A stretch of 64,000 nt of DNA from Bacteroidota bacterium (GTDB taxonomy: Bacteria; Bacteroidota; Bacteroidia; UKL13-3): the NCBI GenBank assembly GCA_027487835.1, contig JAIYCU010000020.1, positions 136,970 through 200,969 of the forward strand, given 5' to 3'. Shown here piece by piece: positions 55,450 to 62,422 of the stretch. The position numbers and the translations under genes are program-made. The notes under the pieces are model-generated. The model did not search any database. It was not told where the DNA came from and worked only from the letters and a program-made list of their open reading frames with translations. The first letter of the stretch is position 1. Each line of letters begins with the position of its first letter.

Positions 55450-55872
55450 CTACAAATATTCAATCCGCGCAACAATTGGACAAACCATGGCCAACATAGC
55501 GCTTACACCACAATACTTATCTTTGGATAAGCTTACTGCTTTCTCCATTTTATCTCTATCATCCGCTGCAATTTTTATCTTGTAGGACATTCTAATTTCA
55601 GTGTAAATGCGAGGATGCTCGTCTCTTAAGTCGGCTTCTACATGCACACTAAAATCGCTAAAGTTAACATGCATTTTGTTAAGTAAAGATACCACATCCA
55701 TACCTGTGCAGCCTCCCAAAGAAGTGAGGAGCAGGGGCTTTGGACTAGGGCCAGAATCCTTACCACCACCAGCCTCTGTAGTGTCAATGGTAATGTGGTG
55801 CCCGCCATTAATTTCGCTCACAAATTGCATTCCCGAAGTATATCGGGTATTTGCTTGATGTAATGTTGCCAT
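55450..55872 (-). CDS. OsmC-family protein, last gene of the ArsR-linked operon
   Basis: 140 residues. The family Cys residues are in 'SLGGCTGMDVVSLL' and 'DKYCGVSAMLA'. 'SPKPLLLTSLGG' is typical of the OsmC/YhfA group that reduces organic or sulfur-containing peroxides. It is last in a run with a rhodanese (10 bases upstream), thioredoxin, DUF6132 and an ArsR-type gene, so a role in persulfide or hydroperoxide handling is likely (inference). Confidence 0.88.
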   Translation of the reverse strand: MATLHQANTRYTSGMQFVSEINGGHHITIDTTEAGGGKDSGPSPKPLLLTSLGGCTGMDVVSLLNKMHVNFSDFSVHVEADLRDEHPRIYTEIRMSYKIKIAADDRDKMEKAVSLSKDKYCGVSAMLAMVCPIVARIEYL

Positions 55873-55882
55873 AACTTTTTGC

Positions 55883-56185
55883 TTATTTTAAACTTGCCCA
55901 ACTTCCACCATTGAAGGCTTTTACCCCATTTTGATTTAAGTAGCTGGTGGCTTGAGAACTTCTCATGCCGCTGGCGCATACGCAAACCACTTCTTTGTTA
56001 AGTTTTTTAATAGCGTTAAGTTGACCCGATAGTTTATTTAAAGGAATGTTTTTTGAACCTTTAACATGGCCGCCAGCATACTCGCCTTCGCTGCGCACAT
56101 CAATAATTACGGCACCATTTGCCAAAGCTGTTTTCATTTCTTCGTTGGATTTACCCCCAAAAAGGTTTTTTAAAAAGTCCATCAT
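55883..56185 (-). CDS. rhodanese-domain protein
   Basis: 100 residues, a single rhodanese domain: 'VIDVRSEGEYAGGHVKGSKNIPL', quoted here to 'GSKNI', and the active Cys in 'VCVCASGMRSSQA'. Single-domain rhodaneses carry sulfane sulfur between donors and acceptors. The loop after the nucleophile (CASGMRS) is of the small, thiosulfate- or persulfide-transfer type. It is 24 bases after trxA in the minus-strand operon. Confidence 0.9.
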   Translation of the reverse strand: MMDFLKNLFGGKSNEEMKTALANGAVIIDVRSEGEYAGGHVKGSKNIPLNKLSGQLNAIKKLNKEVVCVCASGMRSSQATSYLNQNGVKAFNGGSWASLK

Positions 56186-56209
56186 TTTATTTTTTTTATT
56201 ATGAAATAA

Positions 56210-56512
56210 TTAGTTTCCTGTGGCAGATTTGATAATGTTGACCAATTGCCCTGTTGGTACTACACCTGACTGACGCCAAAGTGTTTGTCCTTTTTTAAAT
56301 AACATAAGTGTTGGTACACCTTGAATTTGGTAAAAGGCTGCCGCTTGCGGATTTTTATCTACATCCACTTTGATAATTTTTACATTTTCGCCCAATTCTG
56401 CTGCGGTTTCTTTTAAAATTGGCGCCATCATTTTGCATGGCCCACACCATTCAGCGCTAAAATCTACCAATACCGGAGTGTCTCCGTTTATTAATGTTTC
56501 AAAACTATTCAT
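56210..56512 (-). CDS. trxA: thioredoxin
   Basis: 100 residues, a classic thioredoxin with active site 'AEWCGPCKMMAP' and cis-Pro 'IQGVPTLMLF'. It has no signal peptide, so it is cytoplasmic. Its position between a DUF6132 gene (four bases upstream) and a rhodanese suggests that it reduces the rhodanese or persulfides formed by this operon (inference). Confidence 0.93.
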   Translation of the reverse strand: MNSFETLINGDTPVLVDFSAEWCGPCKMMAPILKETAAELGENVKIIKVDVDKNPQAAAFYQIQGVPTLMLFKKGQTLWRQSGVVPTGQLVNIIKSATGN

Positions 56513-56516
56513 GTGT

Positions 56517-56732
56517 TTAAAGTTTATTTTCTTTTTCTGTTTTTTTAGTTGCTAAATCTTTTGCGGTATCTGCTAATAAGCCGCCCATAAATACACCATA
56601 TAAAGTGCTGTTTACTGGGTTAGAGGTAATGGCGCAAGTTCCATTGGCACAACCAACAAAATAATAGTAGGCATACCCAGCAAGTGCACCCACTACAGCG
56701 CCAACGGCGATAAAAACTATTCTTTTATTCAT
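56517..56732 (-). CDS. DUF6132-like small membrane protein
   Basis: 71 residues. An N-terminal helix ('IVFIAVGAVVGALAGYAYYYFVG', here two runs) is followed by 'GCANGTCAITSNPVNSTLYGVFMGGLLAD'. The paired Cys in 'GCANGTCAI' are outside the helix and are typical of the DUF6132 proteins I know, found next to rhodanese/thioredoxin genes. It is perhaps part of sulfur uptake or transfer across the membrane (inference). It heads the operon behind operator-like site 56753-56772. Confidence 0.75.
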   Translation of the reverse strand: MNKRIVFIAVGAVVGALAGYAYYYFVGCANGTCAITSNPVNSTLYGVFMGGLLADTAKDLATKKTEKENKL

Positions 56733-56752
56733 TTCTTTGTCTTAATATTAAA

Positions 56753-56772
56753 ATATGAACATTTAAACATAT
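56753..56772. promoter_or_regulatory. Second ArsR-type operator-like dyad
   Basis: ATATG-AACATTTAAA-CATAT has the same half-sites and spacing as the dyad upstream of the arsR gene (57100-57119), and both continue with AACAT after the left half. It sits 20 bases before the DUF6132 start, where a repressor would block the downstream genes. Confidence 0.6.
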
Positions 56773-56790
56773 ATAACTTATAAAAAAAAA

Positions 56791-57084
56791 TCACATTTGG
56801 CAATTGCACTTTTCTATGCAATCTAAAACAGAGCCTAAATTGAGTTCTTTTAATTTATAATAAGCCGAGGTACCCACTTTTCTTACTTCTAGCAAACCCT
56901 TCATCTTCATATTAATTAAATGGTGCGAAAGCAATGATTGCTCGCATCCTGTTTTTTCCATTAGCTCATTTACGGTGAGTTCTGGGTGCAATTGCAATTC
57001 GCCAATTACTGCCAAACGCGTTGGATGTGCAATCGTTTTTAAGATGAAAGCTGCCTTTTCTAACTTGTGTTTATCTGGTCTCAT
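56791..57084 (-). CDS. ArsR/SmtB-family transcription regulator
   Basis: 97 residues from ATG 57084. A winged HTH: 'AHPTRLAVIGELQ' and recognition helix 'GCEQSLLSHHLINMKMKGLLE'. Candidate sensing Cys are in 'TGCEQS' and at the C-terminus, 'DCIEKCNCQM', where three Cys cluster. Some ArsR proteins (BigR/SqrR) sense persulfides through Cys pairs; metal sensing is the alternative. The operator-like dyad in its own promoter spacer and a matching one before the downstream operon indicate autorepression and control of the sulfur genes. Confidence 0.88.
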   Translation of the reverse strand: MRPDKHKLEKAAFILKTIAHPTRLAVIGELQLHPELTVNELMEKTGCEQSLLSHHLINMKMKGLLEVRKVGTSAYYKLKELNLGSVLDCIEKCNCQM

Positions 57085-57094
57085 TTTTCGTTTA

Positions 57095-57125
57095 CAAATA
57101 TATGAACATACATTCATATAACAAG
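57095..57125 (-). promoter_or_regulatory. Predicted promoter of the arsR operon
   Basis: On the minus strand CTTG (57122-57125), a spacer of exactly 19 bases, and TATATTTG (57095-57102, an exact TAnnTTTG) match the Bacteroidota promoter. The ATG is 10 bases downstream. The dyad at 57100-57119 fills the spacer. Confidence 0.7.
57100..57119. promoter_or_regulatory. Operator-like dyad inside the arsR promoter
   Basis: ATATG-AACATACATT-CATAT; the perfect dyad is TATATGAA-N6-TTCATATA (57099-57120). It occupies the -33/-7 spacer of the promoter, the classic place for an ArsR repressor site. The other site, 56753-56772, matches it in half-sites and spacing. Confidence 0.75.
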
Positions 57126-57152
57126 ATTATTTTTTTATTTCTTTTCTAACTG

Positions 57153-57160
57153 CACCTTTG
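57153..57160 (+). promoter_or_regulatory. Predicted -7 box of the glycosyltransferase
   Basis: CACCTTTG, one mismatch to TAnnTTTG, ends five bases before ATG 57166. The transcript would be leaderless. The same octamer precedes the TonB receptor gene at 2835-2842. Confidence 0.4.
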
Positions 57161-57165
57161 CGCAG

Positions 57166-58284
57166 ATGTATATAGGCTTTGATGCAAAGCGGGTTTTTAA
57201 TAACCGCACGGGTTTGGGTAATTATAGCAGAATTTTGCTAAGTGATTTACATGCCCTAAATGCACCGCTGCAAATGGCTTTGTTTACACCAAAGGTTACG
57301 CTTGAACCCAATTTTTTGGCGCACCAAGCAAAAGTAAAGCGTGTGTTGCCAAAGCCTGCCTTCAAGCATTTTGGGAGTATTTGGCGCAGCTATCAATTAG
57401 CTGCAGAGGCAAAGGCATTGAACCTTGATGTGTTTCATGGATTGAGCAATGAATTGCCGCAAGGCTTAGAGAAGTATAAAATACCTTCGGTTGTAACCAT
57501 TCATGATTTAATTTTTTTAGAACGTCCGGCCTTATATGCTGCAACCGATAGGCTAATTTATAGGCATAAGTTTGAGCAAGCCTGCAAAAAAGCCAATTTG
57601 ATTTTGGCCACCAGTGAGGCTACTAAGCAAGACATTTTAAAGCATTTTAAAATTAGCGAGCAAAAAATAGAGGTCTTGTACCAAGATTGTGATAATGGTT
57701 TTGCCCAAATCTTTTCTGCACAAGAAACACAAATGGTACTATCACAATTTGGCATTCAAATGCCTTTTATTTTAAGTGTAGGTACCTTAGAGAGACGCAA
57801 AAATCACTTAAGTTTATTAAAGGCTTATCATCAAGCCAAGCTTTTTAACCATACCTTAGTTTTGGTTGGGAAGCGCGCCGATGCTGCACCGGCCATTGAT
57901 GCGTATATAGCACAGCATAAGTTGCAAGCACATGTTCTCATCATTGAAGGAATTACCTTACACCAGCTTCAAGTGCTTTATAAAGCTGCCCATGTATTTG
58001 CTTATATCAGTGAAATAGAAGGATTTGGTATTCCGATTTTAGAGGCCATGAAAGCGGGCATTCCAAGCCTCTGCTCCAATGTATCCTCCATGCCAGAAGT
58101 AGGAGGGGATGCAGTTTTACTAGTAAATCCCTTAGAGATTTCAGAAATAAAATCGGCATTATCAGAGTTGGTTCAAACCGAAACCACCCGAAAACAATTA
58201 ATAGAAAGGATGCCAATGCAAGTGGAAAAGTTTAACGGAAAAAATATTGCCAAGCGTTTACTTTCCTTGTATGAGTCGCTCTAA
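57166..58284 (+). CDS. GT4-family glycosyltransferase
   Basis: 372 residues. GT-B fold: N-terminal 'IGFDAKRVFNNRTGLGNYSR', 'VFHGLSNELP', 'VVTIHDLIFL', then 'ILSVGTLERRKNHLSLLKAY' and the nucleotide-sugar signature 'EIEGFGIPILEAMKAGIPSLCS' (EIEGFGIPILEAM quoted as the core). This closely follows the mannosyltransferase-like RfaB group. It probably builds a surface polysaccharide; substrate unknown. The dispersed motif at 58170-58179 encodes 'LVQTE' in its C-terminus. Confidence 0.88.
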   Translation: MYIGFDAKRVFNNRTGLGNYSRILLSDLHALNAPLQMALFTPKVTLEPNFLAHQAKVKRVLPKPAFKHFGSIWRSYQLAAEAKALNLDVFHGLSNELPQGLEKYKIPSVVTIHDLIFLERPALYAATDRLIYRHKFEQACKKANLILATSEATKQDILKHFKISEQKIEVLYQDCDNGFAQIFSAQETQMVLSQFGIQMPFILSVGTLERRKNHLSLLKAYHQAKLFNHTLVLVGKRADAAPAIDAYIAQHKLQAHVLIIEGITLHQLQVLYKAAHVFAYISEIEGFGIPILEAMKAGIPSLCSNVSSMPEVGGDAVLLVNPLEISEIKSALSELVQTETTRKQLIERMPMQVEKFNGKNIAKRLLSLYESL

Positions 58285-58299
58285 ATTCTATTAATCACT

Positions 58300-58307
58300 T
58301 ACCTTTG
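58300..58307 (+). promoter_or_regulatory. Predicted -7 box of cca
   Basis: TACCTTTG is an exact TAnnTTTG and ends four bases before the GTG start at 58312. No -33 element at the right distance was seen. Confidence 0.4.
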
Positions 58308-58311
58308 CGAC

Positions 58312-59727
58312 GTGTTGATTGAACTAAAAGACCCAATATTTAAAAAATTAGTAAGCCTTGCCAAGGCTAAACAAATAAAAGCTTATGTGGTAGGAGGTTT
58401 TGTTAGGGATTTATTGTTGAACCGACCTTCTAAAGACATAGACATTGTGGTGCTAGGAGATGGCGTAGACTTTGCCCACGACTTTGCACAATTAGTGCCC
58501 CAAAAAACTGATTTTGCAGTATTTAAAACCTATGGTACAGCCATGGTTAAAACACCAGAGTGGGAAATAGAATTTGTGGGTGCCCGCAAAGAAAGTTATG
58601 TAAAGGAAAGTAGGAAGCCTGATGTGCTGCCCGGCACTTTATCTGACGACCAAAAACGCCGTGATTTTACCATTAATGCCTTGGCTATTTCTTTAAATGA
58701 AGCTGATTTATTTGAATTAATTGACCCATTTAATGGTGTTGCTGATTTAGAAAACAAACTCTTACGCACGCCATTGGAGCCGGGAATAACCTTTGATGAT
58801 GACCCGCTGCGCATGATGCGTGCCATTAGGTTTGCTACCCAATTGCAGTTTAGCATTCATGTTCAAACCTATGAAGCATTGTATGCATTTGCGCCACGTT
58901 TGCAAATTGTATCGCAAGAGCGCATCATCGATGAATTTAATAAAATATTGGGTAGCAAAAAGCCTTCTATTGGTTTGCAAATGCTGCATGAAACTGGCTT
59001 GTTAAAACTGTTTTTTCCAGAATTACATACCATGGAAGGGATTGAAATAGTGAATAAAAAGGCCCATAAAGATAATTTTATTCATACCTTAAAAGTGGTA
59101 GACAATATTTGCAAAGAAACTGATAACTTATGGTTGCGTTGGGCTACGTTGCTGCATGATATTGGTAAACCTGCTACCAAAAGGTATATAGTAGAGCAAG
59201 GCGGTTGGACCTTTCACGGTCATGAAGAACGAGGTGCCAGAATGGTTGCTAAAATATTTAGAAACCTTAAACTGCCCCTTAACGAGAAAATGAAATACGT
59301 TGAAAAGCTGGTCTCTTTACATCATAGGCCAAAAGTATTGGCAGAGGAGGGTGTTACCGATGCCGCAATTAGAAGGTTAATTGTAGATGCAGGAGATGAT
59401 TTGGATGATTTGTTTACTTTGTGTAGGGCCGACATGACCAGCAGGTTTCCAGAGAAAATAGCCTTGTTTAGGTCTAAATTAGCCAAAGTGCAAGATTTGG
59501 TAAAGGAAGTAGAAGAGCGTGATACCTTGCGCAATTGGCAACCTCCAGTTAGCGGCGAAGATATTATGGCTTATTTTAACCTAAAGCCAAACAAAACCGT
59601 TGGCCTCATAAAAGTTGAAATTAGGGAAGCTATTTTGGATGGTAAAATTCAAAACAACAAAGCAGAAGCCCTCGCTTTAATGGATGAAATTGGAACACGA
59701 TTGGGATTAAAAAAGCAAGAATCTTAA
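58312..59727 (+). CDS. cca: CCA-adding tRNA nucleotidyltransferase with HD domain
   Basis: 471 residues from a GTG start. Class II nucleotidyltransferase: 'VVGGFVRDLLLNRPSKDIDIVV' (core 'GGFVRDLLL' and 'DIDIVV' with two catalytic Asp), 'RRDFTINALAI', and 'DPLRMMRAIRFA'. The C-terminal HD domain has 'TLLHDIGKPATK' and 'HGHEERGA'. It adds or repairs the 3' CCA of tRNAs; the HD domain may cleave 2',3'-cyclic ends. No earlier in-frame ATG fits, and GTG lies just after the predicted -7 box. Confidence 0.95.
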   Translation: MLIELKDPIFKKLVSLAKAKQIKAYVVGGFVRDLLLNRPSKDIDIVVLGDGVDFAHDFAQLVPQKTDFAVFKTYGTAMVKTPEWEIEFVGARKESYVKESRKPDVLPGTLSDDQKRRDFTINALAISLNEADLFELIDPFNGVADLENKLLRTPLEPGITFDDDPLRMMRAIRFATQLQFSIHVQTYEALYAFAPRLQIVSQERIIDEFNKILGSKKPSIGLQMLHETGLLKLFFPELHTMEGIEIVNKKAHKDNFIHTLKVVDNICKETDNLWLRWATLLHDIGKPATKRYIVEQGGWTFHGHEERGARMVAKIFRNLKLPLNEKMKYVEKLVSLHHRPKVLAEEGVTDAAIRRLIVDAGDDLDDLFTLCRADMTSRFPEKIALFRSKLAKVQDLVKEVEERDTLRNWQPPVSGEDIMAYFNLKPNKTVGLIKVEIREAILDGKIQNNKAEALALMDEIGTRLGLKKQES

Positions 59728-59760
59728 GTATATTAGCAACGTAGTTAATTGTATTTTAAA

Positions 59761-60963
59761 ATGAGTATGGCTAAATTTGATTATATCATTATTGGTGGGG
59801 GCGTAGTTGGCTTGGCAACTGCTTGGCAAATGTTAAAGAGCAAGCCGGGTTTAAAGCTTGCTATTATTGAAAAAGAAGAGGCATTGGCGGCCCATCAAAC
59901 AGGGCACAATAGTGGCGTAATTCATAGTGGAATTTATTATAAACCGGGCAGTTTAAAAGCTAAGAATTGTATTAACGGTTACAATCTTTTATTGAATTTT
60001 TGCAATACCTATGAGGTGCCTTATGAATTGTGTGGTAAGTTAATTGTGGCCACCAGCGAACAAGAAATCCCAGAGCTTGATAAATTATACCAACGTGGTT
60101 TAGAAAACGGTTTGAACCAAATAAGCATGATTAGTCAGGCTGAGGCCAATGAAATTGAACCGCACTTGAAAGTGGTAAAAGGCATTAAAGTGCCTTATAC
60201 GGGCATTATAGATTATACCGAAGTTTGTTTAAAGCTTGGGCATTTGGTGCAAGATTTAGGAGGGCAAATATTTTTAGGTCATAAAGTTGAAGACATTATT
60301 TTGAGCGCTAATGAAGTGCATATTGTTACGGCTCAAAGAACCTTTGAAACGGCCAAGTACATTAATTGTGCAGGTTTATATTGTGATAAAATTGCAGGCT
60401 TCACGCAGTCTAACATGGATACCAAAATTATTCCGTTTAGGGGCGAGTATTTTATGTTGAAGCCAGAAAAAAGGAGCCTAGTAAAACATTTAATTTATCC
60501 AGTTCCTGATCCAAACTTTCCATTTTTGGGCGTTCATTTTACGCGCATGATTGGCGGTGGGGTAGAGGCGGGTCCAAATGCGGTGTTTGCCTTTAAAAGG
60601 GAAGGCTATCACATGTGGGATGTGGATGTAGCAGAAATGTTTGAATCTTTGGCTTGGCCAGGGTTTAGAAAAGTAATGGCCAAATATTATAAAACGGGCT
60701 TGGGAGAATTTTACCGTTCTTTTTCAAAAGCAGCTTTTACAAAAGCCTTGCAAAAGTTGGTGCCAGAAATTCAAGAAGACGATTTAATACCAGCTGAAGC
60801 TGGCGTTAGGGCACAGGCTTGCGATAAGTTTGGCGGTTTGTTGGATGATTTTAAAATTATTCATGAGCGACAAGCCATTCATATTTTAAATGCCCCTTCA
60901 CCGGCGGCAACGTCTAGTTTGAGTATAGGTTCAACCATAGCCAATATGGCACTAAAATCATAA
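59761..60963 (+). CDS. lhgO: L-2-hydroxyglutarate oxidase/dehydrogenase
   Basis: 400 residues from ATG 59761 (an ATG six bases on is equivalent). FAD-dependent DAO-fold enzyme with N-terminal 'DYIIIGGGVVGLATAW', 'QTGHNSGVIHSGIYYKPGSLKA' (quoted in part: 'GHNSGVIHSGIYY'), 'VPYTGIIDYTEV', 'RGEYFML' and 'GGGVEAGPNAVFAFKREGY'. It oxidises L-2-hydroxyglutarate to 2-oxoglutarate and passes electrons to the quinone pool. Next gene starts two bases after its stop. Confidence 0.9.
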   Translation: MSMAKFDYIIIGGGVVGLATAWQMLKSKPGLKLAIIEKEEALAAHQTGHNSGVIHSGIYYKPGSLKAKNCINGYNLLLNFCNTYEVPYELCGKLIVATSEQEIPELDKLYQRGLENGLNQISMISQAEANEIEPHLKVVKGIKVPYTGIIDYTEVCLKLGHLVQDLGGQIFLGHKVEDIILSANEVHIVTAQRTFETAKYINCAGLYCDKIAGFTQSNMDTKIIPFRGEYFMLKPEKRSLVKHLIYPVPDPNFPFLGVHFTRMIGGGVEAGPNAVFAFKREGYHMWDVDVAEMFESLAWPGFRKVMAKYYKTGLGEFYRSFSKAAFTKALQKLVPEIQEDDLIPAEAGVRAQACDKFGGLLDDFKIIHERQAIHILNAPSPAATSSLSIGSTIANMALKS

Positions 60964-60965
60964 AC

Positions 60966-61376
60966 ATGTTTATATCAGAATGTCAAATTAGGGTGCGCTA
61001 TGCAGAAACAGACCAAATGGGTTATGTGTATTATGGCAATTATGCCCAATATTTTGAAGTAGCTAGGGTAGAAGCCCTTAGACAAATGGGATTAAGTTAT
61101 AAAATGTTTGAAGACAGTGGCACTATGATGCCTGTTTTGCAACTCAATTGCAGGTACAAGAAACCCGCTAAATATGATGATTTGCTAACCATAAGAACTT
61201 CTATTAAAGAGATGCCCGGCACAAGGATGTTTTTCTTTTATGAAGTATTTAATGAGGCCAATGTATTGCTACATGAAGGCGAAACCACTTTGGTGTTTAT
61301 TGACATGAAAAGCAATCGCCCTGTAAGTTGCCCCGCAATGTTGGCTCAAAAATTAGCGCCATTTTTTAACGCATGA
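60966..61376 (+). CDS. YbgC-type 4HBT acyl-CoA thioesterase
   Basis: 136 residues, hot-dog fold. 'VRYAETDQMGYVYYGNYAQYFEVARVE' is the signature; the catalytic Asp is in 'AETDQMG'. The His of canonical YbgC (VYHxNY) is Tyr here, a change I recall in other Bacteroidota. It hydrolyses acyl-CoA esters in the cytoplasm; chain preference unknown. Its end overlaps the YihY gene by four bases (ATGA). Confidence 0.9.
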   Translation: MFISECQIRVRYAETDQMGYVYYGNYAQYFEVARVEALRQMGLSYKMFEDSGTMMPVLQLNCRYKKPAKYDDLLTIRTSIKEMPGTRMFFFYEVFNEANVLLHEGETTLVFIDMKSNRPVSCPAMLAQKLAPFFNA

Positions 61377-62371
61377 AAACAGAAAAATACCTTTTGTTGA
61401 AACCCGTTAAATGGGTTGTTAGAAAAACAACGGACATGAGTATGCCCGGCAACAAAGAGGTATCGGTATATGCAGTGCTTGAATTTTTTATAAGAAATAT
61501 TGGTAAAAGTGAGTTAAACCTGAGGGCTTCGGCGTTGTCATTTACCTTTTTCTTGGCTCTGTTTCCAACGGTTATTTTCTTTTTTACACTCATTGCTTAT
61601 TTGCCTTTGAGCTATAGTCCAGATGAAATTTTGTTTTTTATTGCAGAGTCAATACCTAAGAGTGTATACGAAACCATCCAAGAAACCTTAAACGATATCC
61701 TCAAAAACCAACGAGGAGGCTTATTGTCATTGGGTTTTGTATCGGCCATGTATTTTTCTACCAATGGGTTTCACACCTTGATGAATTTACTCAATAAATA
61801 CAGTCATATTCAGGAGAGTCGACCATTTTGGAAACAGCGAATTGTTGCCATTGGCTTGGCCTTTTTTATTACTTTGCTTATCATGTTTTCAGTTTTAATG
61901 GTAACAACTGGCACTATCCTTATTTCTTATTTGGAGAAGGTAAAATATTTTCCATCGGACATTGTACCCTTTTTGATTTCTGGTTTTAATATCTTAATTG
62001 TAGGGCTCATTGTTATTGGAATTGTAAGCGCCATTTATTACATAGCACCAGCTAAAAGGCCCAACTGGAATTTTCTTTCTACGGGTTCCTTATCTGCTAC
62101 CATCATTATTTTGATTACCACCTATGGGTTTTCTCAGTATGTAAATAATTTCAATTCTTACAATAAGGTGTATGGTTCTATTGGGGCTTTAATTGTAATT
62201 ATGATGTTGATTTATATTAATACTTTTATTCTATTGATTGGATACGATTTAAACGTGGCAGTGGATCAAGCCATGAACCAAGCTAGAAAAAATGCTAAAT
62301 CTAGGGATAAGGAAAATAAAATTATCTATATCAACGAAGCGGCAGCAGAAAATATCATTGAAAATAAATAA
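61373..62371 (+). CDS. YihY/BrkB-family inner membrane protein
   Basis: 332 residues. Six hydrophobic helices from about residue 55 to 300, with the family blocks 'LRASALSFTFFLALFPTVIFF', 'TNGFHTLMNLLNKYSH', 'APAKRPNWNFLSTGSL', and 'VYGSIGALIVIMMLIYINTFILLIG' (quoted in part). The end is a charged tail. Formerly called ribonuclease BN in error, the family is of unknown function. It overlaps the thioesterase stop by four bases and is probably cotranscribed with it. Confidence 0.92.
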   Translation: MKTEKYLLLKPVKWVVRKTTDMSMPGNKEVSVYAVLEFFIRNIGKSELNLRASALSFTFFLALFPTVIFFFTLIAYLPLSYSPDEILFFIAESIPKSVYETIQETLNDILKNQRGGLLSLGFVSAMYFSTNGFHTLMNLLNKYSHIQESRPFWKQRIVAIGLAFFITLLIMFSVLMVTTGTILISYLEKVKYFPSDIVPFLISGFNILIVGLIVIGIVSAIYYIAPAKRPNWNFLSTGSLSATIIILITTYGFSQYVNNFNSYNKVYGSIGALIVIMMLIYINTFILLIGYDLNVAVDQAMNQARKNAKSRDKENKIIYINEAAAENIIENK

Positions 62372-62408
62372 GGCTGTTTTAAATCATTTTTTGGTGATGG
62401 GCGTTTAG

Positions 62409-62416
62409 TAATTTTG
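62409..62416 (+). promoter_or_regulatory. Predicted -7 box of the NMT1-like gene
   Basis: TAATTTTG is an exact TAnnTTTG and ends six bases before ATG 62423. It overlaps the earlier in-frame TTG at 62414, so ATG is the better start. Confidence 0.4.
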
Positions 62417-62422
62417 GAAGCC

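Larger units (their letters stand above)
4128..60118. repeat. Dispersed 10-bp near-palindrome GGTTCAAACC
   Basis: Exact copies in the plus orientation start at 5915, 12775, 13196, 20107, 32108, 44780, 44860, 47307 and 58170. Copies as GGTTTGAACC start at 4128, 24267, 29132, 32010, 45710, 49622, 51929 and 60109. A perfect palindrome GGTTCGAACC starts at 29253. Many extend to TTGGTTCAAACCGAA. One-mismatch forms include 15044, 19744, 25564, 32615, 35948 and 58860. Most are inside genes, in several reading frames. Function unknown. Confidence 0.9.

Noticed and set aside
4128-60118. Dispersed GGTTCAAACC copies as a CRISPR or transposon footprint
   Set aside because: Spacing is irregular (80 bases to more than 12 kb), there is no spacer structure, no flanking target duplication and no cas or transposase gene.
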